Shown here piece by piece: positions 17,170-25,533 of a stretch of 64,000 nt of DNA (the first letter of the stretch is position 1; each line of letters begins with the position of its first letter). Below the pieces are notes generated by a model, which was given only the letters and a program-made list of their open reading frames with translations, did not search any database and was not told the origin of the DNA. Origin of the DNA: Planctomycetota bacterium (GTDB lineage: Bacteria > Planctomycetota > Planctomycetia > Pirellulales > Lacipirellulaceae); the NCBI GenBank assembly GCA_029781135.1, contig JAKOXH010000001.1, positions 1 through 64,000 on the forward strand, read 5' to 3'. A program made the translations under genes and the position numbers.

Positions 17170-18522
17170 TTACGAGACTTTCGTGCGTCGGCGAGCGCAA
17201 ATTTCCGTCACTCCCGTGAGAAGCATGATGAGAGTTGCGGGTTCGGGGACGGAAACACCTGCACTTACGCCCGAGCCGCCGCCGGCGGATTGTCCGAAGT
17301 GGAACCGCCAAACGTCATAGTCGCTTTGCGTGTACGTCGTCCCAAGGCCTTTGCGCCACACAACATAATCAGAGCTATTGACGACCCCATTTCCGTCAAA
17401 GTCACCAGCGAGTATTGCCGGTCTAAGTAGCCACGCATGTGGCACATTATTCTCATCATAACTGTAGCCAGCGATCCACCCGTTGTCGTTGATTCCCGTA
17501 GCCGCCCCAAGCAACCACGGGTACGAGCCTGGGGCAATTAAGTCGTTCAGATCGGTCATCACCCCGTGATCATAAATAAACGCTCGACCGCCGATGCCGG
17601 GAATAAGGCCATCGGGGCCATTGTACTCCTGAAAATCTACCACCGTTGCGCTGTAGCCAACAGCCTGGCCATGATTATTGATGGACAAGCCTTCGCTTTG
17701 AAAATCGGGAAACCCCGGGAGTGGGCCTAGGAACTGCGTTGTGCCATTGGACGGGTCAAATAGAAAGCCCACACCGACCACAACCCCGGCGTCATTAATG
17801 CCGTAAGCTGCTCTGGAAGGTAACTGAATTACGTTGCCGCTAATTCCATTCCACAGAAAAGCAAACCAGGTACCGAACTTGACGTCTTGATATTGGCCTA
17901 CGGTCCAGTAGTTGGAGTTTATTGCAGTTGCCGTTGAGTTAAGTGCAAGTCGCCCGAAAGGGCCAAAGGCACCACCAATAGCGGTACCGACAACCGATCC
18001 GAACGGATAACCGTTCCCAAACCGTGGATCGATACAATTGTCCAAATCGCAGGAAGTCGAGGGTTGCCAAAACGGAGGCACATTCGGATTGTAGTCATTA
18101 ATGCCCCATCCTGATGGGCCTCCATTTCCTCCAATAATGTCAAGTACTTGAATCGATCCCGCTCCGTTCCAGACGAAAACGTTATCGCTTACAAGGGGAA
18201 CAAAAACATTGCCTACTACGGTTCCATTGTTGTTAATGCCGCGGATGGTCGTTTGGCGCCCGAGCGGATCGACTATTCGGTTCATGCCCGTTACGGGATC
18301 CCACTTAAAGCCAATAGGGTACAGAAGAGGCGGGAAAGGAGGATCGTAAACGACATCATCACTCTCTCCGACGACATGTCCGGACGCGTTGATTGCAAAC
18401 GCCTTTCCGACGCCCAAATCCGTAACGGAGTACTGCGTAGCGTGGGTCGGCGCAATGTCGGCAACCATTGACAGCAGAACTGCCCAAACGAAAAGGCCGA
18501 ACTTCGGCTCGTTGCGCCTCAT
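17170..18522 (-). CDS. PEP-CTERM protein with HAF repeats and dockerin-like segment
   Basis: A 450-residue exported protein. After a signal peptide (about 1-30, ending THA) come at least five HAF-type repeats, each with an (A)xxINxxGxVVG core, for example AFAINASGHVVGES, AYGINDAGVVVG and ATGINDNGWIAGYS. Near residues 385-420 the segment GDFDGNGVVNSSDYVVWR resembles the EF-hand-like dockerin motif common in planctomycetes. The C-terminus is VPEPATLIMLLTG followed by basic residues, the PEP-CTERM sorting signal cleaved by exosortase. GGAGT precedes ATG 18522. An exosortase gene lies 19 kb away at 37332. Confidence 0.88.
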   Translation of the reverse strand: MRRNEPKFGLFVWAVLLSMVADIAPTHATQYSVTDLGVGKAFAINASGHVVGESDDVVYDPPFPPLLYPIGFKWDPVTGMNRIVDPLGRQTTIRGINNNGTVVGNVFVPLVSDNVFVWNGAGSIQVLDIIGGNGGPSGWGINDYNPNVPPFWQPSTSCDLDNCIDPRFGNGYPFGSVVGTAIGGAFGPFGRLALNSTATAINSNYWTVGQYQDVKFGTWFAFLWNGISGNVIQLPSRAAYGINDAGVVVGVGFLFDPSNGTTQFLGPLPGFPDFQSEGLSINNHGQAVGYSATVVDFQEYNGPDGLIPGIGGRAFIYDHGVMTDLNDLIAPGSYPWLLGAATGINDNGWIAGYSYDENNVPHAWLLRPAILAGDFDGNGVVNSSDYVVWRKGLGTTYTQSDYDVWRFHFGQSAGGGSGVSAGVSVPEPATLIMLLTGVTEICARRRTKVS

Positions 18523-18776
18523 GGACCTACTCCTTTCCGTATTTGCCACAGGGAAAGCATCGGCACAGTCGTTAGGCTATCACGGGAGGATCAGGGATGC
18601 AAAGAATTGCATGAAGTCCTCAGAGAGATTGGGGACTTCTTCCATGGCTCGGCAGCGGCCTGTCGGCACGCAAAATACGGGTTACGCGGCTGGCACGGAC
18701 ATTTGGCCGGGAATTGCGTTGTCGCTGCTGTTACATGAGGCTGGCGTCAGGATCTCGCTGTTGGGGGCTCGTCTGC

Positions 18777-18830
18777 GGCTCGACCCCAGCCACCCGTTAC
18801 CCGCCACTCGCAACTCGCTCCTCGCCGCTA
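18777..18830. repeat. Period-7 array at the pntAA stop codon
   Basis: Read on the minus strand, heptamers of the CGAGTTG/CGAGTGG/CGGGTAA/CGGGTGG type start directly at the pntAA stop and run for about 50 bases. Unlike the scpA array, no complementary arm is obvious. The remaining part of 18523-18776 shows nothing recognisable. Confidence 0.7.
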
Positions 18831-20036
18831 CTTCGCCGCCAGGTGATCCACCGGCGGGCTGCCTTCGGCTGGGGTTTTGAGCGGTTCGAGGCCGAGGAGG
18901 TCGCGGACTTGGGGGCTGACGACTTCCTTGCGCGTGGCGGCGAGGGTGCCGCGGACGACTTCGTCTTGCAGGTTGATGTGGAGTTCGTTGCCGCGGGTGA
19001 TGAGCTTGAGGAAGTTCGTCAGGTTTTTGGCCAGCATCTGGCTGGCGTGGGTCGGAACTTCGCTCGGCAGGTTCGTCGGGCCGAAGATCATGACGCCGTG
19101 CTCGACGACCGCCTGGTCGGCCTTGGTGAGCTCGCAGTTGCCGCCGCGTTCGGCCGCCAGGTCGACGATGACCGAGCCGGGCACCATGCCGCGGACGGCG
19201 TCGGCCGTGATCAGGCGCGGCGACGGCTTGCCGGGAATCGCGGCGGTGGTGATGCAGACGTCGCTGGCGGCCACGGTGCGGGCCATCAGCTCGCGCTGCT
19301 TCTGGTAGAACTCCTCGCCGAGTTGCTTGGCGTAGCCACCGGCCGTTTCGGCCCCGGTGGTTTCGAGCGGCATTTCGACGAACTTGGCCCCGAGGCTTTC
19401 GACTTGTTCCTTCACGGCCGGGCGCACGTCGTAGGCGTGAACGACCGCGCCGAGCCGACGGGCGGAGGCGATCGCCTGCAACCCGGCCACGCCGGCGCCG
19501 ATCACGAACACCTTGGCCGGTGTGAGCGTGCCGGCGGCCGTCATCATGAGCGGGAACATTTTTGGCAAGCGATCGGCGGCGAGCAGCACAGCCTTGTAGC
19601 CGGCGATCGTGGCCATCGACGAGAGCACGTCCATGCTTTGGGCTCGCGTGATCCGCGGAATGAGTTCCATGGCGAACAGCGTGACGCCGCGCTCGGCCAG
19701 TTGGCGCACGGCCGCGGGGTTGCCGAGCGGATCGCAAGGGGCGGCGAGGACGAGTCCCTCGCGCATCGAATCGAGATCGGCCGCCCCGGCGTGTGCATTG
19801 GCGCCCAGGCCGCGGACTTGCAGGACGACATCGGCCGACTGGAAGAGCTGCCGGCGGTCGGTGACGATTTCGGCCCCGGCCGTGCGGTAGGCCTCATCTA
19901 AAAAGCCAGCGGCGATGCCCGCCCCGGCTTCGATTTCGACGCGCGAACCGCTCTTGATGAGCGGCGGGACGCTGGCGGGAACAAGTGCGACGCGGCGTTC
20001 GCCAGGATACGTTTCCTTCGGGACGGAAATAATCAT
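18828..20036 (-). CDS. pntAA: NAD(P) transhydrogenase subunit alpha, soluble part
   Basis: A 402-residue protein homologous to the soluble NAD(H)-binding domain I of proton-translocating transhydrogenase. The N-terminus IISVPKETYPGERRVAL and the dinucleotide fold VIGAGVAGLQAI (about 172-183) are characteristic. The Arg-Gln-Asp loop region is represented by DVRPAVKEQVES. It lacks the membrane part. The matching alpha-2 and beta subunits are encoded 41 kb away at 61566-63327. The complex transfers hydride between NADH and NADP+ coupled to proton flow. The gene stands alone here, with a period-7 repeat directly after its stop. Confidence 0.92.
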   Translation of the reverse strand: MIISVPKETYPGERRVALVPASVPPLIKSGSRVEIEAGAGIAAGFLDEAYRTAGAEIVTDRRQLFQSADVVLQVRGLGANAHAGAADLDSMREGLVLAAPCDPLGNPAAVRQLAERGVTLFAMELIPRITRAQSMDVLSSMATIAGYKAVLLAADRLPKMFPLMMTAAGTLTPAKVFVIGAGVAGLQAIASARRLGAVVHAYDVRPAVKEQVESLGAKFVEMPLETTGAETAGGYAKQLGEEFYQKQRELMARTVAASDVCITTAAIPGKPSPRLITADAVRGMVPGSVIVDLAAERGGNCELTKADQAVVEHGVMIFGPTNLPSEVPTHASQMLAKNLTNFLKLITRGNELHINLQDEVVRGTLAATRKEVVSPQVRDLLGLEPLKTPAEGSPPVDHLAAK

Positions 20037-20235
20037 GAGTGCGGTACTTCGTGGACTAGGACAAATCGGACGAAACGGATGTCCGCCTATCCTACGAAGT
20101 CGCGGGCCGAGCTACTAGTCCGCCGATGTGGTGGCTTGGGCAGGGCCGTGCAGCAGTTCGCGCGAAATTGGCGTCGGAGACGCCTCCCATATAGCTCTGC
20201 CAGTTGGCAAATGGCTGCTACCGATGTGATGGCAC

Positions 20236-22257
20236 TCATTGCGCGGGGAGGGCCAGGACTCGCCCGGCAAACACGGCCTGCGGCGCGGTACCTTTGAAGC
20301 CCTTGATATTCTCGGCCGGCTTTTCGATGAGCCAGCCGACAACGGCCACCGGGCCGGAATAGGTCTTGATCCGTTCGCCGAGCGCCATCGGCATAATTAC
20401 CGGCAACGACTGGCCGTTGCCGAGGTCGAAGCTGCATATGGAGTAGCTGCCGTTCGACTCTTGGCCGACGACATTGCCGGCAAAGAACACACCACCGTGT
20501 TGACGCTTTGACGACTGCAGCCACAGCGGTACGATTTGGGCCACTTCTTCGCGCGCGTGGGGCGATGTCAAAGTCTCACCGAAGATCGCATCGGCGTTCT
20601 TACGCAATTGGGCCACATCGGGGGCGGTAGGATCAACGAACGTAACTTTCTGGGCCAAGTCGGCGAGGATCGCGTAGCTGGCCCCCTTTTTACGTTTGAT
20701 CTCGACGCTCTCGCTGAGTTTGCCGTTGATCAAATTCGGTGATGCTTCTTGGCCTGCCGCGATGGCGGATACGAGTTCCTTCTCCGTGAACGATGGTGTG
20801 TTGCTGATTTGCAGTGGTTCCGGCGCCGGTTCGGCCGCTGGGAGGGGTACCGCAGTTGGCGTTTCGAGTGGGGCAGGTTCCGCGGGTTTGTTGACGGTTG
20901 TCGCGCCAGTTGGCGCGGGTTCCGCTTTCTCTAAAGAGGGCTTGCCGCCGGTCGCGGGGGCGTTGAAGCTCGCCTGCTGTTCGGGGCGGGGCGACTTGGA
21001 ATCGGCGGCGGCACCCTCAGCCTTGGCAGCTTCGTTGGCCGGGGCGACGGGTTCGTTTGTGGCTACGGTTGGCGGTGTATTTTCATTGCGTGTCGGCAAA
21101 GCCGGTGCGGCCGCGACTACGTGGGATTTCCCGCTGAATGATCCGGGCAGAATCGCCTTCGGCAGATGGTTGGCCCAATTCAAAAAGTCGGCCGTCGGGC
21201 CGCTGATCCACAGCAAGGCGTAATAACCGAGTGCCAAGCCCGCCAGGCCGCCGACGGTCGACATGGCAAATGTCGTCGCGAACGAACGCTTCCGGCGAGG
21301 CGTTCCAGCTCTCGTCAACAGAGAAACGGTTTCTTCGGGCGACCACTTGCCGGCTTTGACCGCGGGCGCTGCCTTGGTTTCTGCTGCAACGTCTTCATTC
21401 GTTCGATCGAATTCATCGCTCGGCATATCCTCGACACCGGCGAGCAGCTGATCCATGCGCTGCGAGTCGTCCCAAGTGGCGACGTCGCGCGATTCGTCAC
21501 CCGACGATTCAAGGTCAAAGTCGTCGTTGAAACTCAATTCGTCGACGCCGCCGCTGCCAAGATCGATGGTCGCGTTCGTCGACGCCACTGATGGCGCCGA
21601 TTCATCTTCGCGCTGCTGAGACTTGGATTCGTGCTCCAGCTCTTTCGAAGGCGAATCTGCGAGCGGCTGCACCTCGGCCACGGTCTTCGCCGAGCGGAAC
21701 CAGGCATCGATGCGGCCCGCCGCTTCTTCTCGCGATTCGGAATGTGGTTCTTCCGCAGTCGAAGCGTCGAGTTCGAACGGCCCATCGTCAACAACATCGG
21801 CGACGTGTAATTCATCGGACTTTGCACCGCCCTGGCCGGCCGCCGATTGCGGCGGTGTGGACGGGGACTCTTTGGCAGGCAAATCGTCGTCGCCGAGCAT
21901 GGCCTCGAGATCGGCAAAGTCCAGGCTCTCAGCTTCCGATGTTTCCGACTCGTGGCCCGCTGCGTGCTCCAACTCAACCGATTCGTCCTTATCGGCCGAA
22001 CTCAGCTTCGAGTCCTTCTCGATGCCAACCCAGGTATCCAGCGAGGCACTGTCTTGCGTCTTCGCGGCACGGGGCTCACGATGATCCTCGACACCGGCGG
22101 ACTCGACGAGTTCCACTTCCACCAGTTCGCGCGCGTTCGCATCCTTCAACTGAAAGAATGCGCGGCAATTTGAGCAACGCGCCCAGGCGCCGGCAGCAGC
22201 GCCAGCGGGAACCAACATCTCGTGATCACATTGGGGACAATTTGCCAAGCGAGCCAT
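20236..22257 (-). CDS. Zinc-ribbon, single-pass membrane protein, unknown function
   Basis: A 673-residue protein. The N-terminal zinc ribbon has two Cys pairs (CPQC and CSNC, residues 7-30), like MJ0042-type ribbons. About 290 acidic, low-complexity residues follow (Glu, Asp, Ser). One membrane segment (near 325-350) comes after a basic RRKRS stretch, then a Pro/Ala linker to about residue 490. A folded C-terminal region of about 170 residues may be the functional domain. ATG 22257 (MARLANCPQC) is chosen because the ribbon starts at once. The layout is common in planctomycetes. No function can be given. Confidence 0.7.
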   Translation of the reverse strand: MARLANCPQCDHEMLVPAGAAAGAWARCSNCRAFFQLKDANARELVEVELVESAGVEDHREPRAAKTQDSASLDTWVGIEKDSKLSSADKDESVELEHAAGHESETSEAESLDFADLEAMLGDDDLPAKESPSTPPQSAAGQGGAKSDELHVADVVDDGPFELDASTAEEPHSESREEAAGRIDAWFRSAKTVAEVQPLADSPSKELEHESKSQQREDESAPSVASTNATIDLGSGGVDELSFNDDFDLESSGDESRDVATWDDSQRMDQLLAGVEDMPSDEFDRTNEDVAAETKAAPAVKAGKWSPEETVSLLTRAGTPRRKRSFATTFAMSTVGGLAGLALGYYALLWISGPTADFLNWANHLPKAILPGSFSGKSHVVAAAPALPTRNENTPPTVATNEPVAPANEAAKAEGAAADSKSPRPEQQASFNAPATGGKPSLEKAEPAPTGATTVNKPAEPAPLETPTAVPLPAAEPAPEPLQISNTPSFTEKELVSAIAAGQEASPNLINGKLSESVEIKRKKGASYAILADLAQKVTFVDPTAPDVAQLRKNADAIFGETLTSPHAREEVAQIVPLWLQSSKRQHGGVFFAGNVVGQESNGSYSICSFDLGNGQSLPVIMPMALGERIKTYSGPVAVVGWLIEKPAENIKGFKGTAPQAVFAGRVLALPAQ

Positions 22258-22537
22258 GGGGACGAACTCCGATAGAGCCGCCACGCGAATGGTGACGTGG
22301 CAGCCCGAAAAAAAGACCGGCCAAATAAGCGTTACGACAGTCTACCATTGCCCAAGCGCACGCAACACCTTCTCGCAAGCCAGTATAACCCGACTGGGCC
22401 GCAAGATTTCGCGCGGCCGGTCGATTAATCGGCATAACCGGCAAAGTCACAAAATGTGACGTAGTTTGCGCTTGATACCCGCAAGTCTATTGAGAAAATG
22501 GCGAGCTTTCGCTGTCCACACTTCTACGCGATTGGGC

Positions 22538-24061
22538 TTAGTGAAGATCGTAGAGGGGCGTGAATTTGCCGCGCAGGTGCCGCATGAGAGCATCGTGTGA
22601 TAGCGGCGATCCCGTGACCAGTTGGCCTAACTCCGCCGCGGGGTAACGCCGGCCCTGTGAGTGAATGTTCGTCCGCAGCCACTCTCGCAGGGGCAAAAAT
22701 TCACCCCGGGCAAACATGGCTGGCAGGTCTCCAAATTCTTGTTGCGCTTTCTCAAAGAACTGCGCGGCGTACAAGTTGCCCAGCGAATACGTGGGGAAAT
22801 AACCGAACGCGCCCGAGCTCCAATGCACGTCTTGCAGCACGCCATCGGAGTCGGTCGGTGACTGGATGCCAAGGTATTCGCGGTACTTGGCGTGCCATGC
22901 CTCCGGCAGATCGACGACTTTCAATTCGTCGTTGATGAGCGCGAGTTCCAGCTCGAAGCGGATGAGAATATGCAAGTTGTAGGTGACTTCGTCGGATTCG
23001 GTGCGGATGAGCGACGGCCGCACGTCGTTGATGGCGAAGTAGAAGTCGTCCGGCGCAACGCCCCCGAGCGTTTCGGGGAACGTTTGCTGCGCGATCGGGT
23101 AGAAGAATTCCCAGAAGGCGCGACTCCGGCCGACAAGGTTTTCCCACATGCGCGATTGCGATTCGTGGATACCGAGCGAAACAGCCTCGCCGGTTGGCAG
23201 GCCGTAGCGCTCTTCGCGCAAACCTTGATCGTAGATTCCGTGACCGGCTTCATGCAGCGTGCTGAAGAGCGAGCCGGCGAGCGATTGCTCGTCGTAGCGC
23301 GTGGTAAGGCGTACGTCGCAGGGGCCCATGCCGGCACAAAAGGGATGGTTGGTTGTGTCGAGGCGGCCTTGTTGGAAATTGAAACCGATCGCGCTCGCGC
23401 AACGGCGACCGAACTCTTCCTGCTTCTCAATTGGGTAATGGCCTTGCAGCGCCTGCCTGTTCGGTCGCCGCGAACTCGCCGCGATGGCCGCGACCAACGG
23501 CACGAGTTGCCCGCGCAGGCCGGTAAGGGCTTGGGCTACTTCGGTGGTCTTCGCACCGGGCTCAAATTCATCGAGCAAGGCATCGTACGGCTGCCCGTCG
23601 TAACCGATCGCTGCGGCCTCTTGCCGCTTTAAGTCGATGGTGCGTTCCAACAGCGGGCGGAACCGGCCGAAATCGTTCGCCTTGCGAGCCTCGACCCACA
23701 ACTGTTGCCCCAATACCGAGAGCTTGGCCAACTCCTCGACGAGTGCCTGCGGCAATTTTGCTTTGCGGTCGTAATCGCGCTTGATATTGACGATATCCGC
23801 GCCGGTGTCGTTATGCGGATCGGCGGCCAGGTCACTTTCGGCTAACTCGTTCAGCCATTCGCCGATTTCCGGGGCCGTTTGTTTCTGATGAATCAGCCCG
23901 GCCAGGTAGCTCATTTGCTCGGCGCGGTACTCGCCCCCGGCGGGCGGCAACTTGGTCCGCTCATCCCACCCCAGCAGCGATTGAACTGAGTAGAGAATGG
24001 CCACTTCGCGGGCATGGGCACAAAGGCGATCGTAGGTGTTATGGGCAAATTCGTTTTTCAT
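22538..24061 (-). CDS. Carboxypeptidase Taq, M32 metallopeptidase
   Basis: A 507-residue zinc metallocarboxypeptidase of family M32. The HEAGH motif (about 270-274) supplies two zinc ligands and the catalytic Glu, and the downstream GIHESQSRMWEN motif supplies the third ligand. DPRG/NHPFCAGMGPCDVRLTTRY-type sequence before HEAGH is also family-specific. The length is normal for M32. The enzymes are cytoplasmic and remove C-terminal residues from peptides. ATG 24061 gives MKNEFAHNTYD; the longer frame upstream translates a palindromic repeat and is rejected as coding. Confidence 0.92.
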   Translation of the reverse strand: MKNEFAHNTYDRLCAHAREVAILYSVQSLLGWDERTKLPPAGGEYRAEQMSYLAGLIHQKQTAPEIGEWLNELAESDLAADPHNDTGADIVNIKRDYDRKAKLPQALVEELAKLSVLGQQLWVEARKANDFGRFRPLLERTIDLKRQEAAAIGYDGQPYDALLDEFEPGAKTTEVAQALTGLRGQLVPLVAAIAASSRRPNRQALQGHYPIEKQEEFGRRCASAIGFNFQQGRLDTTNHPFCAGMGPCDVRLTTRYDEQSLAGSLFSTLHEAGHGIYDQGLREERYGLPTGEAVSLGIHESQSRMWENLVGRSRAFWEFFYPIAQQTFPETLGGVAPDDFYFAINDVRPSLIRTESDEVTYNLHILIRFELELALINDELKVVDLPEAWHAKYREYLGIQSPTDSDGVLQDVHWSSGAFGYFPTYSLGNLYAAQFFEKAQQEFGDLPAMFARGEFLPLREWLRTNIHSQGRRYPAAELGQLVTGSPLSHDALMRHLRGKFTPLYDLH

Positions 24062-24112
24062 GTTGAGAACCAATCGAGGCAAAAAATACATAGCCCAGCC
24101 GTCTCGGCTGGG

Positions 24113-24214
24113 CGTGTTGGGAAAAAGCATGGCGTGCCATGGCCACTGCTCGGAGTGGCCATGTTTTTTTGAAGCAGTCATGCCCACGCCGAGTCATGGG
24201 CATGGCACGCAACA
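24113..24214. repeat. Nested palindromic element between genes
   Basis: The outer arms GCGTGTTG / CGCAACAC enclose GCATGGCGTGCCATGG and a strong inner hairpin, ATGGCCACTGCTCGGAGTGGCCAT (24136-24160), followed by seven T. It lies upstream of the M32 gene. Confidence 0.75.
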
Positions 24215-24233
24215 CAGCTAAAGGCGTAGCGCT

Positions 24234-24300
24234 CGTTTAACCCCGAGCCAGCGGCGAGGCGAAACGCGCGTTCCGTCGCCGTTGGCTCCAGGTTAAACGA
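24234..24300. repeat. Palindrome of the GTTTAACC...GCCGTTGGCTCC family, copy 1
   Basis: The arms CGTTTAACCCCGAGCCAGCGGCGA and the complementary TCGCCGTTGGCTCCAGGTTAAACG flank a short loop. A second, better matched copy is at 46384-46456. Confidence 0.85.
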
Positions 24301-24373
24301 ACCGGGGCGGTTCATTCTCCATTCAGTCATCAATAGAGACCGGCAACGTCATTAGAGCCGATGGTCACGCATT

Positions 24374-24571
24374 TTAGAACGGGTTCTTGACGCCGGTGTC
24401 GGCCTTTTCGAGCCGGTGGTCGATGTCGACGGCCCGTTCGTCGCGGTAATTGTTGAGGTTCCACGTCTCTTTCTTGAAGAGCGCGCATCCGCCGGTCAAA
24501 AATAGCGGCAACATCATGGCTGCTGCCAAGCACACGGCGGGGCGAGTAAAATAGGAGAGTCGCTGGAACAT
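24374..24571 (-). CDS. Small lipoprotein, 65 aa
   Basis: A short protein with a typical lipoprotein signal: MFQRLSYFTRP, a hydrophobic core, then the lipobox LTGGC with the cysteine near residue 29. The mature part is about 36 residues and charged (LEKADTGVKNPF at the end). It is divergent from the LmbE-type deacetylase gene. Probably anchored in the cell envelope. Function unknown. Confidence 0.6.
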   Translation of the reverse strand: MFQRLSYFTRPAVCLAAAMMLPLFLTGGCALFKKETWNLNNYRDERAVDIDHRLEKADTGVKNPF

Positions 24572-24697
24572 GGTTGGACACGCCGACGAACGATGCAATG
24601 AGTGCGGAAAATTCCGCGGCGAAGTCTGACAAATTGGAGCTAAACCGACAAGCGGAGTTCATACCGCCCATCGCGCCAGCATTACTTGCATTTCTCC

Positions 24698-24728
24698 CTC
24701 AACTCTCAACCATCGACCTTCAACCACA
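24698..24728. repeat. Period-7 array directly before the bshB1 start
   Basis: Four pyrimidine-rich heptamers (CTCAACT, CTCAACC, ATCGACC, TTCAACC) end two bases before ATG 24731. They leave no Shine-Dalgarno sequence in front of the gene. Confidence 0.8.
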
Positions 24729-24730
24729 TC

Positions 24731-25420
24731 ATGCTCGACATCCTCGTGATTGCCCCGCACCCCGACGACGCCGAACTTGGCATGGCCGGGGCGATTTTGA
24801 AGTTCAAGAAGGAAGGCCGCCGGGTGGGAATCTTGGACCTCACGAGCGGCGAGCCGACGCCCCATGGCACGCCGGAACTCCGCCAGCGCGAAACGGCCGC
24901 AGCCACGGAAGTTCTTGGCATCGATTGGCGCGAAAACCTTGGGCTGCCCAATCGCGCACTCGAAGCCACGATCGAAAACCGCGCTAAGCTGGCAGGCGTT
25001 ATCCGCCAGCAGAAACCGCGGTGGCTCTTCGCGCCCTACTGGGTCGATGCCCATCCCGATCATATTGCGGCCACGCAGTTGGTCGAGGCGGCACGTTTTT
25101 GGGCCAAGCTCACGAAGACCGATTTGCCAGGCGAGCCGCACCATCCGCAACGTATTTACAACTACTACTGCGTCCACTTGAAAATGACCGCGCAGCCGGC
25201 GTTCGTGCTTGATATCACCGACGAATGGGAGCAAAAGCTGGCCGCCATCCGTTGCTACGAGAGCCAGTTCATCACCGGCCGACCGACCACGCCGCCCGTG
25301 TTCATCGACGCTCTGCGCGATGAAGCCGCCTATTGGGGCAAGGCGATCGGCACTCGGTATGGCGAGCCATTCACGTGCCGCGAGCCGGTTGGCCTGCAGT
25401 CAATGCATGGTTTGATATAA
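24731..25420 (+). CDS. bshB1: LmbE/PIG-L family deacetylase, BshB1-like
   Basis: A 229-residue zinc-dependent N-deacetylase. The N-terminal APHPDDAELGM motif holds the zinc ligands and catalytic Asp, and WVDAHPDHI supplies the later His. The protein's size and motif context fit the BshB1 branch, which removes the acetyl group from GlcNAc-malate in bacillithiol synthesis. Other deacetylase substrates are possible, since no bshA or bshC gene is nearby. The start MLDILVIAPHPDD is unambiguous, but no ribosome binding site precedes it because the space is occupied by heptamer repeats. Confidence 0.82.
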   Translation: MLDILVIAPHPDDAELGMAGAILKFKKEGRRVGILDLTSGEPTPHGTPELRQRETAAATEVLGIDWRENLGLPNRALEATIENRAKLAGVIRQQKPRWLFAPYWVDAHPDHIAATQLVEAARFWAKLTKTDLPGEPHHPQRIYNYYCVHLKMTAQPAFVLDITDEWEQKLAAIRCYESQFITGRPTTPPVFIDALRDEAAYWGKAIGTRYGEPFTCREPVGLQSMHGLI

Positions 25421-25533
25421 GTATTCGTCTCAAGTCCTGACACTTGAACGTCGATAACCCGTAGCGCGCCTGTCTCCGTACATGCGCTCGAATTGCTAGC
25501 AGGGGGGCTGGATGGGCGTTCGCTATCCGGCCG

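Noticed and set aside
18714..19901. Forward open frame of 395 codons opposite pntAA
   Set aside because: It is antisense to a clear transhydrogenase gene and shows no domain.
20240..22250. Serine/threonine kinase or forkhead-type regulator suggested by acidic linker and membrane segment
   Set aside because: No kinase or FHA motif is present. Only the zinc ribbon and membrane segment can be supported.
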